Of a stretch of DNA of 8,841 bases, positions 1 to 6,003 are shown in pieces. How positions within the stretch are numbered: position 1 is the first letter of the stretch; every line of letters begins with the position of its first letter. Under the pieces are notes generated by a model that had not been told where the DNA came from, searched no databases, and saw nothing but the letters and a program-made list of their open reading frames with translations. Source of the stretch: M55B157 sp964626275 (GTDB taxonomy: Bacteria > Actinomycetota > Actinomycetes > S36-B12); contig CAZVCZ010000076.1 of NCBI GenBank assembly GCA_964626275.1, forward strand, positions 1 to 8,841. Direction: 5' to 3'. The position numbers were made by a program, and so were the translations under genes.

Positions 1-148
1 TGGCATTCCAGTTTTCGATAGGATATAAATTCGCCTTGGTGAGCTGATCCAGCCCCACGATGCCGGCGGCAACGGCAAGGACGACCCAGAGCAGCGATCG
101 GCGCCCCTCCGACTCCACCGGGACGTCGGCTTCTGCGATGGGATCCAC
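1..148 (-). CDS. lspA: Lipoprotein signal peptidase II, N-terminal part (runs off left edge)
   Basis: Signal peptidase II is an inner-membrane aspartyl protease that removes the signal peptide from diacylated prolipoproteins. Only about 49 N-terminal residues lie in the window. They comprise a short polar cytoplasmic tail, a hydrophobic first membrane segment (about residues 19-33, LLWVVLAVAAGIVGL) and then DQLTK at residues 34-38, the conserved motif at the end of LspA helix 1. The likely start is GTG at 148, because an in-frame TAG lies four codons upstream. No good Shine-Dalgarno is visible, and a second GTG at 118 is possible. The gene follows the TraR/DksA-like gene by 16 bases on the same strand, a common actinobacterial arrangement that suggests cotranscription. 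After K38 the sequence turns AT-rich and no longer reads like the family (see findings), so the gene may be interrupted or the window edge may be unreliable. The catalytic aspartates lie outside the window. Confidence 0.8.
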   Translation of the reverse strand, partial: MDPIAEADVPVESEGRRSLLWVVLAVAAGIVGLDQLTKANLYPIENWNA

Positions 149-164
149 CCGGACAGGCTACGCG

Positions 165-920
165 CTAGGAGTAGCGGCGCTCCTCCAACTCCTTGCAGGC
201 GGTGCACATCGTCGCCCGTGGCACTGCCTGGAGGCGGTACTTGCCCACCGGCTTCCCGCAGGACTCGCAGATCCCGTAGGTCCCATCGGCGATCCGGGCC
301 AGCGCATGCTGCACCTGCTGCAGCAGATCACGCGCATTGTTGGCCAGGGACATCTCATGCTCACGCTCGAAGGTCTTCGTCCCGGCATCGGCCTGGTCGT
401 CACCGGCACCGTCACCGGAATCGGCCACGAGATCGGCGATATCGGCCTCGGTGGAGACGATCTCATCCTCGAGTCGGCGCACCTCCTCCTCGAGTTCGGC
501 ACGCACCGCGGCGATCTCGGCGGGAGTCCAGGGCGACTCATCCTCCCGGACCGCCAGGGAGCGCTTCTTCCCACCAGCCTTCTTGGCCGAAGCCTTCTTC
601 GCGGGAGCAGCCTTCTTCGCCGGAACAGCCTTCTTGGCCGGCCCCTTCTTCGCCGCAGTTTTCTTGGCCGGAGCAGCCTTCTTCGCGGGAGCAGCCTTCT
701 TCGCCGGAGCCTTCTTCGCGGGAGCAGCCTTCTTCGCCGGCGCTTTCTTGGCAGGAGCAGCCTTCTTCGCCGGCGCTTTCTTGGCAGGAGCAGCCTTCTT
801 CGCCGGAGCAGCCTTCTTCGCGGGAGCAGCCTTCTTCGCCGGAACAGCCTTCTTCGCCGGGGCGGCCTTCTTCGTGCCTCGAGCCCCCCGCGAGCTCCCG
901 GTCTTCCCGGACGTCGCCAT
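165..920 (-). CDS. TraR/DksA-type C4 zinc-finger protein with Ala/Lys-rich histone-H1-like tail
   Basis: This 251-residue protein has three parts. Residues 17-119 are a low-complexity tail of AAPAKK and APAKK units. Residues about 130-165 form an acidic heptad-like helix (AELEEEVRRLEDEI region). The C-terminus is a DksA/TraR zinc finger with Cys218, Cys221, Cys239 and Cys242 (C-X2-C-X17-C-X2-C) inside GICESCGKPVG and CTACK. DksA-family proteins act in the RNA polymerase secondary channel. The tail resembles histone H1 and other lysine-rich nucleoid proteins, so DNA or nucleic-acid binding is likely by composition, but the role here is inferred. The start ATG at 920 is chosen because GGAG sits 9 bases upstream; ATG at 926 has the same GGAG only 3 bases away and would add Met-Arg. 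A promoter-like sequence lies upstream, divergent from ileS. lspA follows directly. The tail DNA is tandemly repeated and may vary in length between strains. Confidence 0.87.
   Translation of the reverse strand: MATSGKTGSSRGARGTKKAAPAKKAVPAKKAAPAKKAAPAKKAAPAKKAPAKKAAPAKKAPAKKAAPAKKAPAKKAAPAKKAAPAKKTAAKKGPAKKAVPAKKAAPAKKASAKKAGGKKRSLAVREDESPWTPAEIAAVRAELEEEVRRLEDEIVSTEADIADLVADSGDGAGDDQADAGTKTFEREHEMSLANNARDLLQQVQHALARIADGTYGICESCGKPVGKYRLQAVPRATMCTACKELEERRYS
564..872 (-). repeat. Tandem coding repeat (15/18-bp units, higher-order 33-bp unit)
   Basis: This stretch encodes the Ala/Lys-rich tail. The basic units are 18 bp (AAPAKK) and 15 bp (APAKK). Between 697 and 795 they alternate to give three successive 33-bp units: 697-729, 730-762 and 763-795. 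The last two are identical base for base, and the first differs at 4 of 33 positions. The exact copy suggests a recent slippage or recombination duplication. The repeat stays in frame with the gene. Confidence 0.9.
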
Positions 921-956
921 CCTCATGTGCTCCGTTCGTCGACAAGACTTCGGGGC

Positions 957-985
957 AGGCTAGGGGTGGTCCGTGCCCGGCGCAA
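957..985 (-). promoter_or_regulatory. Candidate promoter of the TraR/DksA-like gene
   Basis: On the minus strand, TTGCGC (980-985) and TAGCCT (957-962) are separated by exactly 17 bases. They resemble -35 and -10 boxes of an actinobacterial housekeeping sigma factor. Transcription would begin near 950, giving a 5' leader of about 30 bases before the ATG at 920 and its GGAG. This is judged by eye only. Confidence 0.45.
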
Positions 986-1045
986 CACTCCACGCCGAAC
1001 TCAGCGGCTCCGGGGCCGGATTCGTCGTGCCGGTTCGAGGAGCGG

Positions 1046-1094
1046 CGAGGGGTGCCCGATACCCTCGGAGGCCGCTGGCTAGCCCCTCCGGAGG
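1046..1094 (+). promoter_or_regulatory. ileS leader: -10-like box, hairpin and Shine-Dalgarno
   Basis: The 178 bases between the two divergent start codons contain no other gene. Close to ileS, TACCCT (1060-1065) fits TANNNT, but no convincing -35 box is seen 16-19 bases upstream. CGAGGG (1046-1051) can pair with CCCTCG (1062-1067). CGGAGG (1066-1071) can pair with CCTCCG (1085-1090), which touches the Shine-Dalgarno GGAGG (1090-1094). The two pairings share bases 1066-1067, so they compete there. The GGAGG lies 4 bases before ATG 1099 and fixes that start. Regulation is not shown, and no T-box signature was found next to the start. Confidence 0.35.
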
Positions 1095-1098
1095 ATCC

Positions 1099-4000
1099 AT
1101 GTATCGCGCCGTCCCGGCCCATCTCGATCTACCCGCCATGGAGCGGGAGATCCTGGACATGTGGGATGTCGAGGGGACCTTCCACGCCAGCCTGGCAAAC
1201 AGCGAGGGTCGTCCGCTGTGGGTCTTCAACGAGGGGCCACCCACGGCCAACGGCACTCCCGGCGCCCACCATGTCGAGGCCCGAGTCTTCAAGGACATCT
1301 TCCCGCGCTACCGCACGATGAAGGGCTATCACGTCCCGCGGAAGGCCGGCTGGGACTGCCACGGGCTGCCGGTCGAACTAGCGGTGGAGAAGGAACTCGG
1401 GTTCTCCGGGAAGAAGGACATCGAGGCCTACGGCATCGCGGAGTTCAACGAGCGCTGTCGCGAATCGGTGCTTCGCCACGTCGACGAGTTCAACCAGATG
1501 ACCCGACGTATGGGCTTCTGGGTCGACATGGACGACGCCTACTGGACGATGGATCCCCACTACATCGACAGTGTGTGGTGGTCGCTGCAGCGCATCTTCG
1601 ACTCCGGACTCCTCGTGCAAGACCATCGCGTGTCGCCCTACTGCCCCCGCTGCGGGACAGGCCTGTCCGATCATGAACTCGCCCAGGGCTATGAGACCGT
1701 CATCGACCCCTCGGTGTTCGTTCGGTTCCCCGTCGTCGACGGGCCTCTTGCGGATCGATTCCCCGGTGTCGCCCTGCTGGTGTGGACCACCACCCCGTGG
1801 ACCCTGGTCAGCAACACCGCAGTAGCCGTGAACCCCGAGGCCGACTATGTCGTCGCCCGCACCGGGGACGGAGAGGTGCTCGTCGTAGCCGAGTCCCTCG
1901 CGGGGGACCTGCTTGGTGAGGGTGTCGAGATCCTCGAGAGACTCACCGGCCGAGAGCTGGAGCGCACCCCTTACACCGCCCCGTTCGACCTCGTCGAGAT
2001 TCCCGACGCCCACTTCGTGATCCTCGCCGACTACGTCACCACCGATGATGGCTCCGGCCTCGTGCACCAGGCACCCGCCTTCGGAGCAGATGACCTTGCA
2101 TCCTGCCGCTCCTATGGGCTCCCGGTCGTGAATCCCGTCCTCGCCGATGGGACGTTCAGCCCCGAGCTCCCCCTGGTCGGCGGTACGTTCTTCAAGGACG
2201 CCGATGCCCTTCTCGTGAGCGACCTCACCGATCGAGGCCTGCTGGCACGCCACGTGCCCTATGAGCACTCCTATCCACACTGCTGGAGATGCCACACACC
2301 GCTGATCTACTACGCCCAGCCCTCCTGGTACATCAAGACGACCGCGATCGCTGATGAACTTCTTCGCGAGAACGAGAAGACGAATTGGTATCCGGAGACG
2401 ATCAAGTGGGGTCGCTACGGTGACTGGCTGCGCAACAACGTCGACTGGGCGTTGTCTCGCAATCGCTACTGGGGCACGCCCCTGCCGATCTGGAGGTGTC
2501 CCGAGGGCCACCTGACCGTCGTGGGATCGCGAGTTGAGCTCGGCGAACTCATCGGTCGAGACCTCACCGCACTCGATCCGCATCGACCCTTCGTGGACGA
2601 GATCACTGTGCCGTGCCGTACCTGCGGAGCCGATGCCTCACGCGTCCCGGAGGTCATCGATTGCTGGTACGACTCCGGTGCCATGCCCTTCGCTCAGTGG
2701 GGATATCCGCATCTGGGCGTGGAGACCTTCGAGCAGCGGTATCCGGCGGATTACATCTGCGAGGCCATCGATCAGACGCGCGGATGGTTCTACACCCTGA
2801 TGGCCGTCGGCACGTTGGTGTTCGACGAGTCTTCCTATAAGAACGTCGTGTGCCTCGGCCACATCCTGGATGAGGATGGTCGAAAGATGAGCAAGCACCT
2901 CGGCAACGTCCTCGAACCTATCCCTCTCATGGATGACCATGGCGCTGACGCTGTGCGCTGGTTCATGCTCGCCTCGGGCTCGCCCTGGCAGGCCAGGCGC
3001 GTCGGCCATGCCGCGATCGCCGAGGTCGTCCGCAAGGTTCTGCTGACCTACTGGAACACCGCATCATTCCTCGCACTGTATGCGCGCGCCGCAGACTGGT
3101 CCCCGGATGATCCGGGAGCCGTGCCGCCCCCGGCGCAGCGGTCCTCCCTGGATCGATGGGTGCTCTCGCAGGCGCATCGCCTCGCCCGTGATGTCGATGT
3201 CGCACTCGAGAACTTCGACACTCAGCGAGGCGGCCGCCTGATCTCCACCTTCGTCGATGACCTGTCCAACTGGTACGTCCGTCGTTCCCGGCGTCGGTTC
3301 TGGGACGGCGATCCTGCCGCCCTCGCCACCCTCGATGAAGCGCTTCGCATCGTGACCGCCGTCATGGCCCCCTACACCCCGTTCATCACCGAGCGCATCT
3401 GGCAGGACATGATCCGCCCTACGCATCCCCAGGCCGCACCCTCGGTGCATTTATCGGCATGGCCGGAAGTGCAGGAGTCGTTGATCGATGACGAACTCGC
3501 CGATCAGATGGCTCTCGTCCGGCGGATCGTGGAACTCGGACGTGCCGCGCGCGCGGGTTCGGGTGTCCGCACTCGCCAGCCTCTGGCCCGAGCGCTCGTG
3601 TCCGCGTCCAGCTGGTCCCACCTGCCCGCCGATCTCGTGGCTGAGGTCGCCGGGGAACTCAATGTCCTCGAGCTGCTGCCCCTCGCCGATGAGGTCGGTG
3701 ATCTGGTCGACGTCAGCGTGAAGGCGAACTTCCGCAGCCTCGGTCAGCGCTTCGCGAAGGCAACACCGGCAGTGGCCGCGGCCATCACCTCGGATTCCGA
3801 TCTGCCCCGGCGACTACGTGCCGGTGGCGAGGTCACCCTCGAGGTTCCCGAGATCGGAGTCATCACCCTAGAACCCGATGACGTGATCATCACCGAGACG
3901 CCGCGCGAAGGGTGGGCTGTCGCCAGCGGCCAGGGCGAGACCATCGCGTTGGACCTCCACATCACCCCGGAACTCCGCCGCCTCGGCCTGGCCCGGGAAG

Positions 4001-4236
4001 CCGTGCGCATCATCGCCGAGGCACGCAAGGCCGCCGGCCTCGATGTCTCCGATCGGATCCGATTGCACTGGCGCAGTGACGAACCTGAGACCACTCAGGC
4101 ACTCCAGGAACACGCCGACTACATCGCCGGCGAGGTCCTCGCCGTCGAGATGGGCGAGGATCATGGGCTGGAGGCTGAACCGCTGGGTGACGATCTCGCG
4201 CTCCGGCTCTCCCTAGAAGCGGTCAGTCCGAACTAG
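1099..4236 (+). CDS. ileS: Isoleucyl-tRNA synthetase, type 2 (GXHH signature)
   Basis: This cytoplasmic class I synthetase of 1045 residues joins isoleucine to tRNA-Ile with ATP. The catalytic signature that is normally HXGH reads GAHH at residues 55-58 (PGAHHVEAR). GWDCHGLPVE follows at 84-93, and the second signature KMSKH is at 596-600. The CP1 editing domain shows WTTTPWTL (229-236) and GLVHQAPAFGADD (320-332), as expected for hydrolysis of mischarged valine. Cysteine pairs at CPRCG (182-186), CWRCH (395-399) and CRTCG (506-510) look like zinc-ribbon elements. LSNWYVRRSRRRFW (722-735) begins the anticodon-binding region. The length and sequence fit the longer, eukaryote-like type 2 enzymes usual in actinobacteria. 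ATG 1099 is chosen for its GGAGG; the frame stays open upstream to GTG 973, but those 42 residues are not family-like. The gene lies opposite to its neighbours, overlapping divIVA tail to tail by 14 bases. Confidence 0.97.
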   Translation: MYRAVPAHLDLPAMEREILDMWDVEGTFHASLANSEGRPLWVFNEGPPTANGTPGAHHVEARVFKDIFPRYRTMKGYHVPRKAGWDCHGLPVELAVEKELGFSGKKDIEAYGIAEFNERCRESVLRHVDEFNQMTRRMGFWVDMDDAYWTMDPHYIDSVWWSLQRIFDSGLLVQDHRVSPYCPRCGTGLSDHELAQGYETVIDPSVFVRFPVVDGPLADRFPGVALLVWTTTPWTLVSNTAVAVNPEADYVVARTGDGEVLVVAESLAGDLLGEGVEILERLTGRELERTPYTAPFDLVEIPDAHFVILADYVTTDDGSGLVHQAPAFGADDLASCRSYGLPVVNPVLADGTFSPELPLVGGTFFKDADALLVSDLTDRGLLARHVPYEHSYPHCWRCHTPLIYYAQPSWYIKTTAIADELLRENEKTNWYPETIKWGRYGDWLRNNVDWALSRNRYWGTPLPIWRCPEGHLTVVGSRVELGELIGRDLTALDPHRPFVDEITVPCRTCGADASRVPEVIDCWYDSGAMPFAQWGYPHLGVETFEQRYPADYICEAIDQTRGWFYTLMAVGTLVFDESSYKNVVCLGHILDEDGRKMSKHLGNVLEPIPLMDDHGADAVRWFMLASGSPWQARRVGHAAIAEVVRKVLLTYWNTASFLALYARAADWSPDDPGAVPPPAQRSSLDRWVLSQAHRLARDVDVALENFDTQRGGRLISTFVDDLSNWYVRRSRRRFWDGDPAALATLDEALRIVTAVMAPYTPFITERIWQDMIRPTHPQAAPSVHLSAWPEVQESLIDDELADQMALVRRIVELGRAARAGSGVRTRQPLARALVSASSWSHLPADLVAEVAGELNVLELLPLADEVGDLVDVSVKANFRSLGQRFAKATPAVAAAITSDSDLPRRLRAGGEVTLEVPEIGVITLEPDDVIITETPREGWAVASGQGETIALDLHITPELRRLGLAREAVRIIAEARKAAGLDVSDRIRLHWRSDEPETTQALQEHADYIAGEVLAVEMGEDHGLEAEPLGDDLALRLSLEAVSPN

Positions 4237-4990
4237 CCTCGCCCGCTCCAGCGTCACCGGCGGTGATCGCCGGCGTGGGGCCTGCGACGGATTCCTCGCG
4301 ATTCGCCGCGCGTTCGAAATCGGCGAGTTGGGCCGCAATGTGGTCACGCAGAGCCGTGCGGTAGTTGCGCTCGAAGGTGCGCAGTTGGCTTACCTGGGCC
4401 TCCAGCGCGATGCGATCGGAATCGAGATCCGCCGTCACCGCTGCTGCCTTGGTCCGAGCATCGGACAGGATCGCGGCTGCTTCACTGCGAGCGTGCTCCA
4501 CTGTCTCATCGGCTGTCCGCTGAGCGATCTCGAGGATCTTCAACGCCTGTTCCGAGGGAGCCTCGCCCGTCGCTGGGGCAGGGACCGGCGCCATGATCGA
4601 GGTAGTCTCGATCTCCGTCACGGATTCGACGACCTCGACGTCGTCATCGACCTCCGCTGTCTGGACGACGACCTCGTCGAACAGGGACACTTCCTCGACC
4701 GCGGCCACCTCCGGCTCGTCTGGAGTCACCACCGGTGCGGGCGCGGTCTCCTCGGCCGGCTTGGGGGGAGCCGACGGAGCCTTCGCACTCGCCGCCCGCT
4801 GCTCGGCCGCGAGAACGCGCGACTGCGCCTGGGTCAACTGAGCACGTAGGTCATCGTTCTCCGTGAGCAGTCGGCCGATCTCGGCCTCCACGACGTCGAG
4901 GAAGGAGTCGACTTCGTCCATGTCGTATCCGGTACGCATGCGCACGGTCGTGAACTGCTGGTTGTGGACATCGGTGGGGGTGAGAGCCAT
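4223..4990 (-). CDS. divIVA: DivIVA/Wag31 cell-pole and septum coiled-coil protein
   Basis: DivIVA (Wag31) binds curved membrane at poles and septa and directs peptidoglycan synthesis for polar growth in actinobacteria. The 255-residue protein has the conserved N-terminal lipid-binding module at about residues 1-58 (MALTPTDVHNQQF, then GYDMDEVDSFLDVVEAEIGRL). A variable Pro- and acid-rich linker covers about 70-145 (PPKPAEETAPAP, DEPEVAAVEE, EVDDDVEVVE). A second coiled coil spans about 146-232, and a short Gly/Ala-rich tail ends the protein. The ATG at 4990 has AGGAG 7 bases upstream and gives the family N-terminus; an ATG at 5065 in the same frame would add an unlikely serine-rich extension. 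The AGGAG overlaps the TAG stop of yggT, so translational coupling is likely. The last 14 bases overlap the 3' end of ileS on the opposite strand. Confidence 0.95.
   Translation of the reverse strand: MALTPTDVHNQQFTTVRMRTGYDMDEVDSFLDVVEAEIGRLLTENDDLRAQLTQAQSRVLAAEQRAASAKAPSAPPKPAEETAPAPVVTPDEPEVAAVEEVSLFDEVVVQTAEVDDDVEVVESVTEIETTSIMAPVPAPATGEAPSEQALKILEIAQRTADETVEHARSEAAAILSDARTKAAAVTADLDSDRIALEAQVSQLRTFERNYRTALRDHIAAQLADFERAANREESVAGPTPAITAGDAGAGEASSD
4257..4273 (+). terminator. Candidate ileS terminator hairpin inside the divIVA 3' end
   Basis: CCGGCG (4257-4262) and CGCCGG (4268-4273) form a 6-bp all-GC stem with loop GTGAT, starting 21 bases after the ileS stop. No T-run follows, so it is not a canonical intrinsic terminator, though U-less hairpins are often proposed as terminators in actinobacteria. 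It lies within divIVA codons, so the pairing may be a chance result of GC-rich coding sequence. Confidence 0.25.
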
Positions 4991-5000
4991 GTCGGTACTC

Positions 5001-5288
5001 CTAGGTGAAGGCGAGCGCCACGTTGATGAGGATCTGCACAGCGATGATGAGGACCAGGAAGGCAAGGTCGAATTGGATTCCGCCCAGTTTCAGCGGAGGG
5101 ATGATGCGCCGGAGGAGACGCAGGGGCGGATCGGTGAGGCTGTAGATGATCTCGGCCAGCAGAAGAAGGGGTCCGCGAGGTTGCCATGAGCGCGCGAAGA
5201 TCTGCACGAAATCGAAGACCAGGCGGCCGATGAGAACCAGCCAATACAGCCAGAGGACGGTTGCGATCACCTGACCGACCGCAGCCAC
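5001..5288 (-). CDS. yggT: YggT family small membrane protein
   Basis: A 95-residue integral membrane protein. Two hydrophobic segments (about residues 5-31 and 72-93) flank a basic, proline-containing loop with the family motif TDPPLRLLRRIIPP (52-65). The molecular function of YggT is not firmly known. The family is widespread and sits between sepF and divIVA in many Gram-positive division clusters, which suggests a role in membrane or envelope organisation at division. The start is GTG at 5288, with GAGGGG 8 bases upstream. Ten bases separate its stop from the divIVA start, and the stop codon lies within the divIVA Shine-Dalgarno. A 76-base gap separates it from sepF and carries a motif shared with the ftsZ leader. 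Confidence 0.93.
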   Translation of the reverse strand: MAAVGQVIATVLWLYWLVLIGRLVFDFVQIFARSWQPRGPLLLLAEIIYSLTDPPLRLLRRIIPPLKLGGIQFDLAFLVLIIAVQILINVALAFT

Positions 5289-5299
5289 CGCCTCATCCC

Positions 5300-5309
5300 C
5301 TCAATCTCA
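5300..5309 (-). repeat. TGAGATTGAG motif in the sepF-yggT gap
   Basis: The 76-base gap 5289-5364 holds no ORF and no clear terminator. On the minus strand it contains TGAGATTGAG, which runs directly into the yggT Shine-Dalgarno (GAGGGG). The same ten bases occur in the ftsZ leader at 8728-8737 on the same strand. The role is unknown. Confidence 0.4.
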
Positions 5310-5364
5310 ACCGTCGGGCCACGTGCGTCAGCCTCGACTGGAAACCTCGTTGTGCCGACCGGCT

Positions 5365-5937
5365 CTAGGACTGGTTGAAGAACCCGTTCTGAGCCAATTG
5401 CGCCCTCGCCTCAGCGCCGACGTCGACGTTGACCGGCGACAGCAGGAAGACCTTGTTGGTCACCCTCTCTATCGTGCCATGAAGGCCGAAGACCAACCCG
5501 GCAGCGAAGTCGACGATCCGCTTCGCGTCGCCATCCTCCATCTCGGTGAGGTTCATGATCACCGGGATTCCCTCGCGGAACTCCTCACCGATCCGACGAG
5601 CATCGTTGTAGGTATGCGGGTGGATCGTGGTGATGCGGTACAGGTCAGCGCCGAGCGAGGATGCCGCGCGGGTCGGAGTGGGGTCGTCCTCCATCGGGGG
5701 GAAGTCCCGCTCGCGACTGCTCGTGCGCTCCTCCCGGAACGTCCGCACAGAGGAGGGGGGCTCGGCGACGGTGACCGAGCGATATTCCGAGGCAGTAGAC
5801 CGCCGAGGGGAGCGCCGTTCGCGTCGCTCGGGTTCCGCCTCCGGCTCGTCGTAATCGTCGACCTGCGAATCTCGGTAGAGGTCGTCGTCCTCGACGAGGC
5901 CCAGATACACCGCCATCTTGCGCATCGAGCCTGCCAT
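5365..5937 (-). CDS. sepF: SepF, membrane anchor of the FtsZ ring
   Basis: SepF tethers FtsZ filaments to the membrane and is the main FtsZ anchor in actinobacteria, which lack FtsA. The 190-residue protein starts with the amphipathic membrane-binding helix MAGSMRKMAVYLGLVEDD (1-18). An unstructured charged linker follows (about 20-95, rich in Glu, Arg, Pro and Ser). The folded SepF core is at about 98-172 (DLYRITTIHPHTYNDARRIG, VIMNLTEME, AKRIVDFAAGLVFGLHGTIERV, KVFLLSPVNV). A short tail ends FFNQS. The ATG at 5937 has AAAGG 6 bases upstream; an ATG at 5925 would shorten the membrane helix. Upstream, after yggS, lies a candidate 11-codon leader ORF whose TGA abuts this Shine-Dalgarno. FtsZ in the same cluster ends with the peptide that SepF binds. 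Confidence 0.96.
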   Translation of the reverse strand: MAGSMRKMAVYLGLVEDDDLYRDSQVDDYDEPEAEPERRERRSPRRSTASEYRSVTVAEPPSSVRTFREERTSSRERDFPPMEDDPTPTRAASSLGADLYRITTIHPHTYNDARRIGEEFREGIPVIMNLTEMEDGDAKRIVDFAAGLVFGLHGTIERVTNKVFLLSPVNVDVGAEARAQLAQNGFFNQS

Positions 5938-5947
5938 GGTCTGCCTT

Positions 5948-5983
5948 TCAGGTTGTCGTGAGGCCGTATCGGGGCTCAGACAT
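5948..5983 (-). CDS. Candidate 11-codon leader ORF before sepF
   Basis: The yggS-sepF gap (66 bases) contains ATG at 5983 followed by MSEPRYGLTTT and TGA at 5950-5948. A perfect AGGAGG (5999-5994) lies 10 bases upstream, only a few bases after the yggS stop. The TGA is followed directly by AAGG, the Shine-Dalgarno of sepF, and sepF ATG is 10 bases past the stop. This is the layout of a coupling or leader ORF. It is too short for coding statistics, and it could instead be a remnant or chance. I recognise no family. Confidence 0.3.
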   Translation of the reverse strand: MSEPRYGLTTT

Positions 5984-6003
5984 GGGCCCGCTGCCTCCTG
6001 ACG

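Noticed and set aside
564..872. Regular repeats considered as a CRISPR array
   Set aside because: The units are contiguous, in frame and without unique spacers, and encode the AAPAKK tail.
961..985. TGGTCCGTGCC as a possible T-box antiterminator bulge (UGGU matches tRNA-Ile ACCA)
   Set aside because: It lies about 130 bases before the ileS start with no specifier stem upstream and overlaps the promoter of the divergent gene. The canonical TGGTACCGCG core is absent.
60..1082. Long plus-strand open frame with Leu/Arg/Ser-rich repeats (SSLLRRG-like), and other long frames over the same stretch
   Set aside because: It is the antisense reading of the AAPAKK repeat of the TraR/DksA-like gene. It has no domain, no Shine-Dalgarno and crosses the ileS promoter region. 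The minus frame has a recognisable zinc finger and a good ribosome binding site.
973..1098. 42-residue N-terminal extension of IleRS from GTG 973
   Set aside because: The frame is open, but the residues are not family-like. ATG 1099 has GGAGG 4 bases upstream and gives the usual IleRS N-terminus.
3451..3453. Single TTA codon in ileS, considered as bldA-type control
   Set aside because: One TTA in a 1045-codon housekeeping gene has no clear meaning outside Streptomyces-type development.
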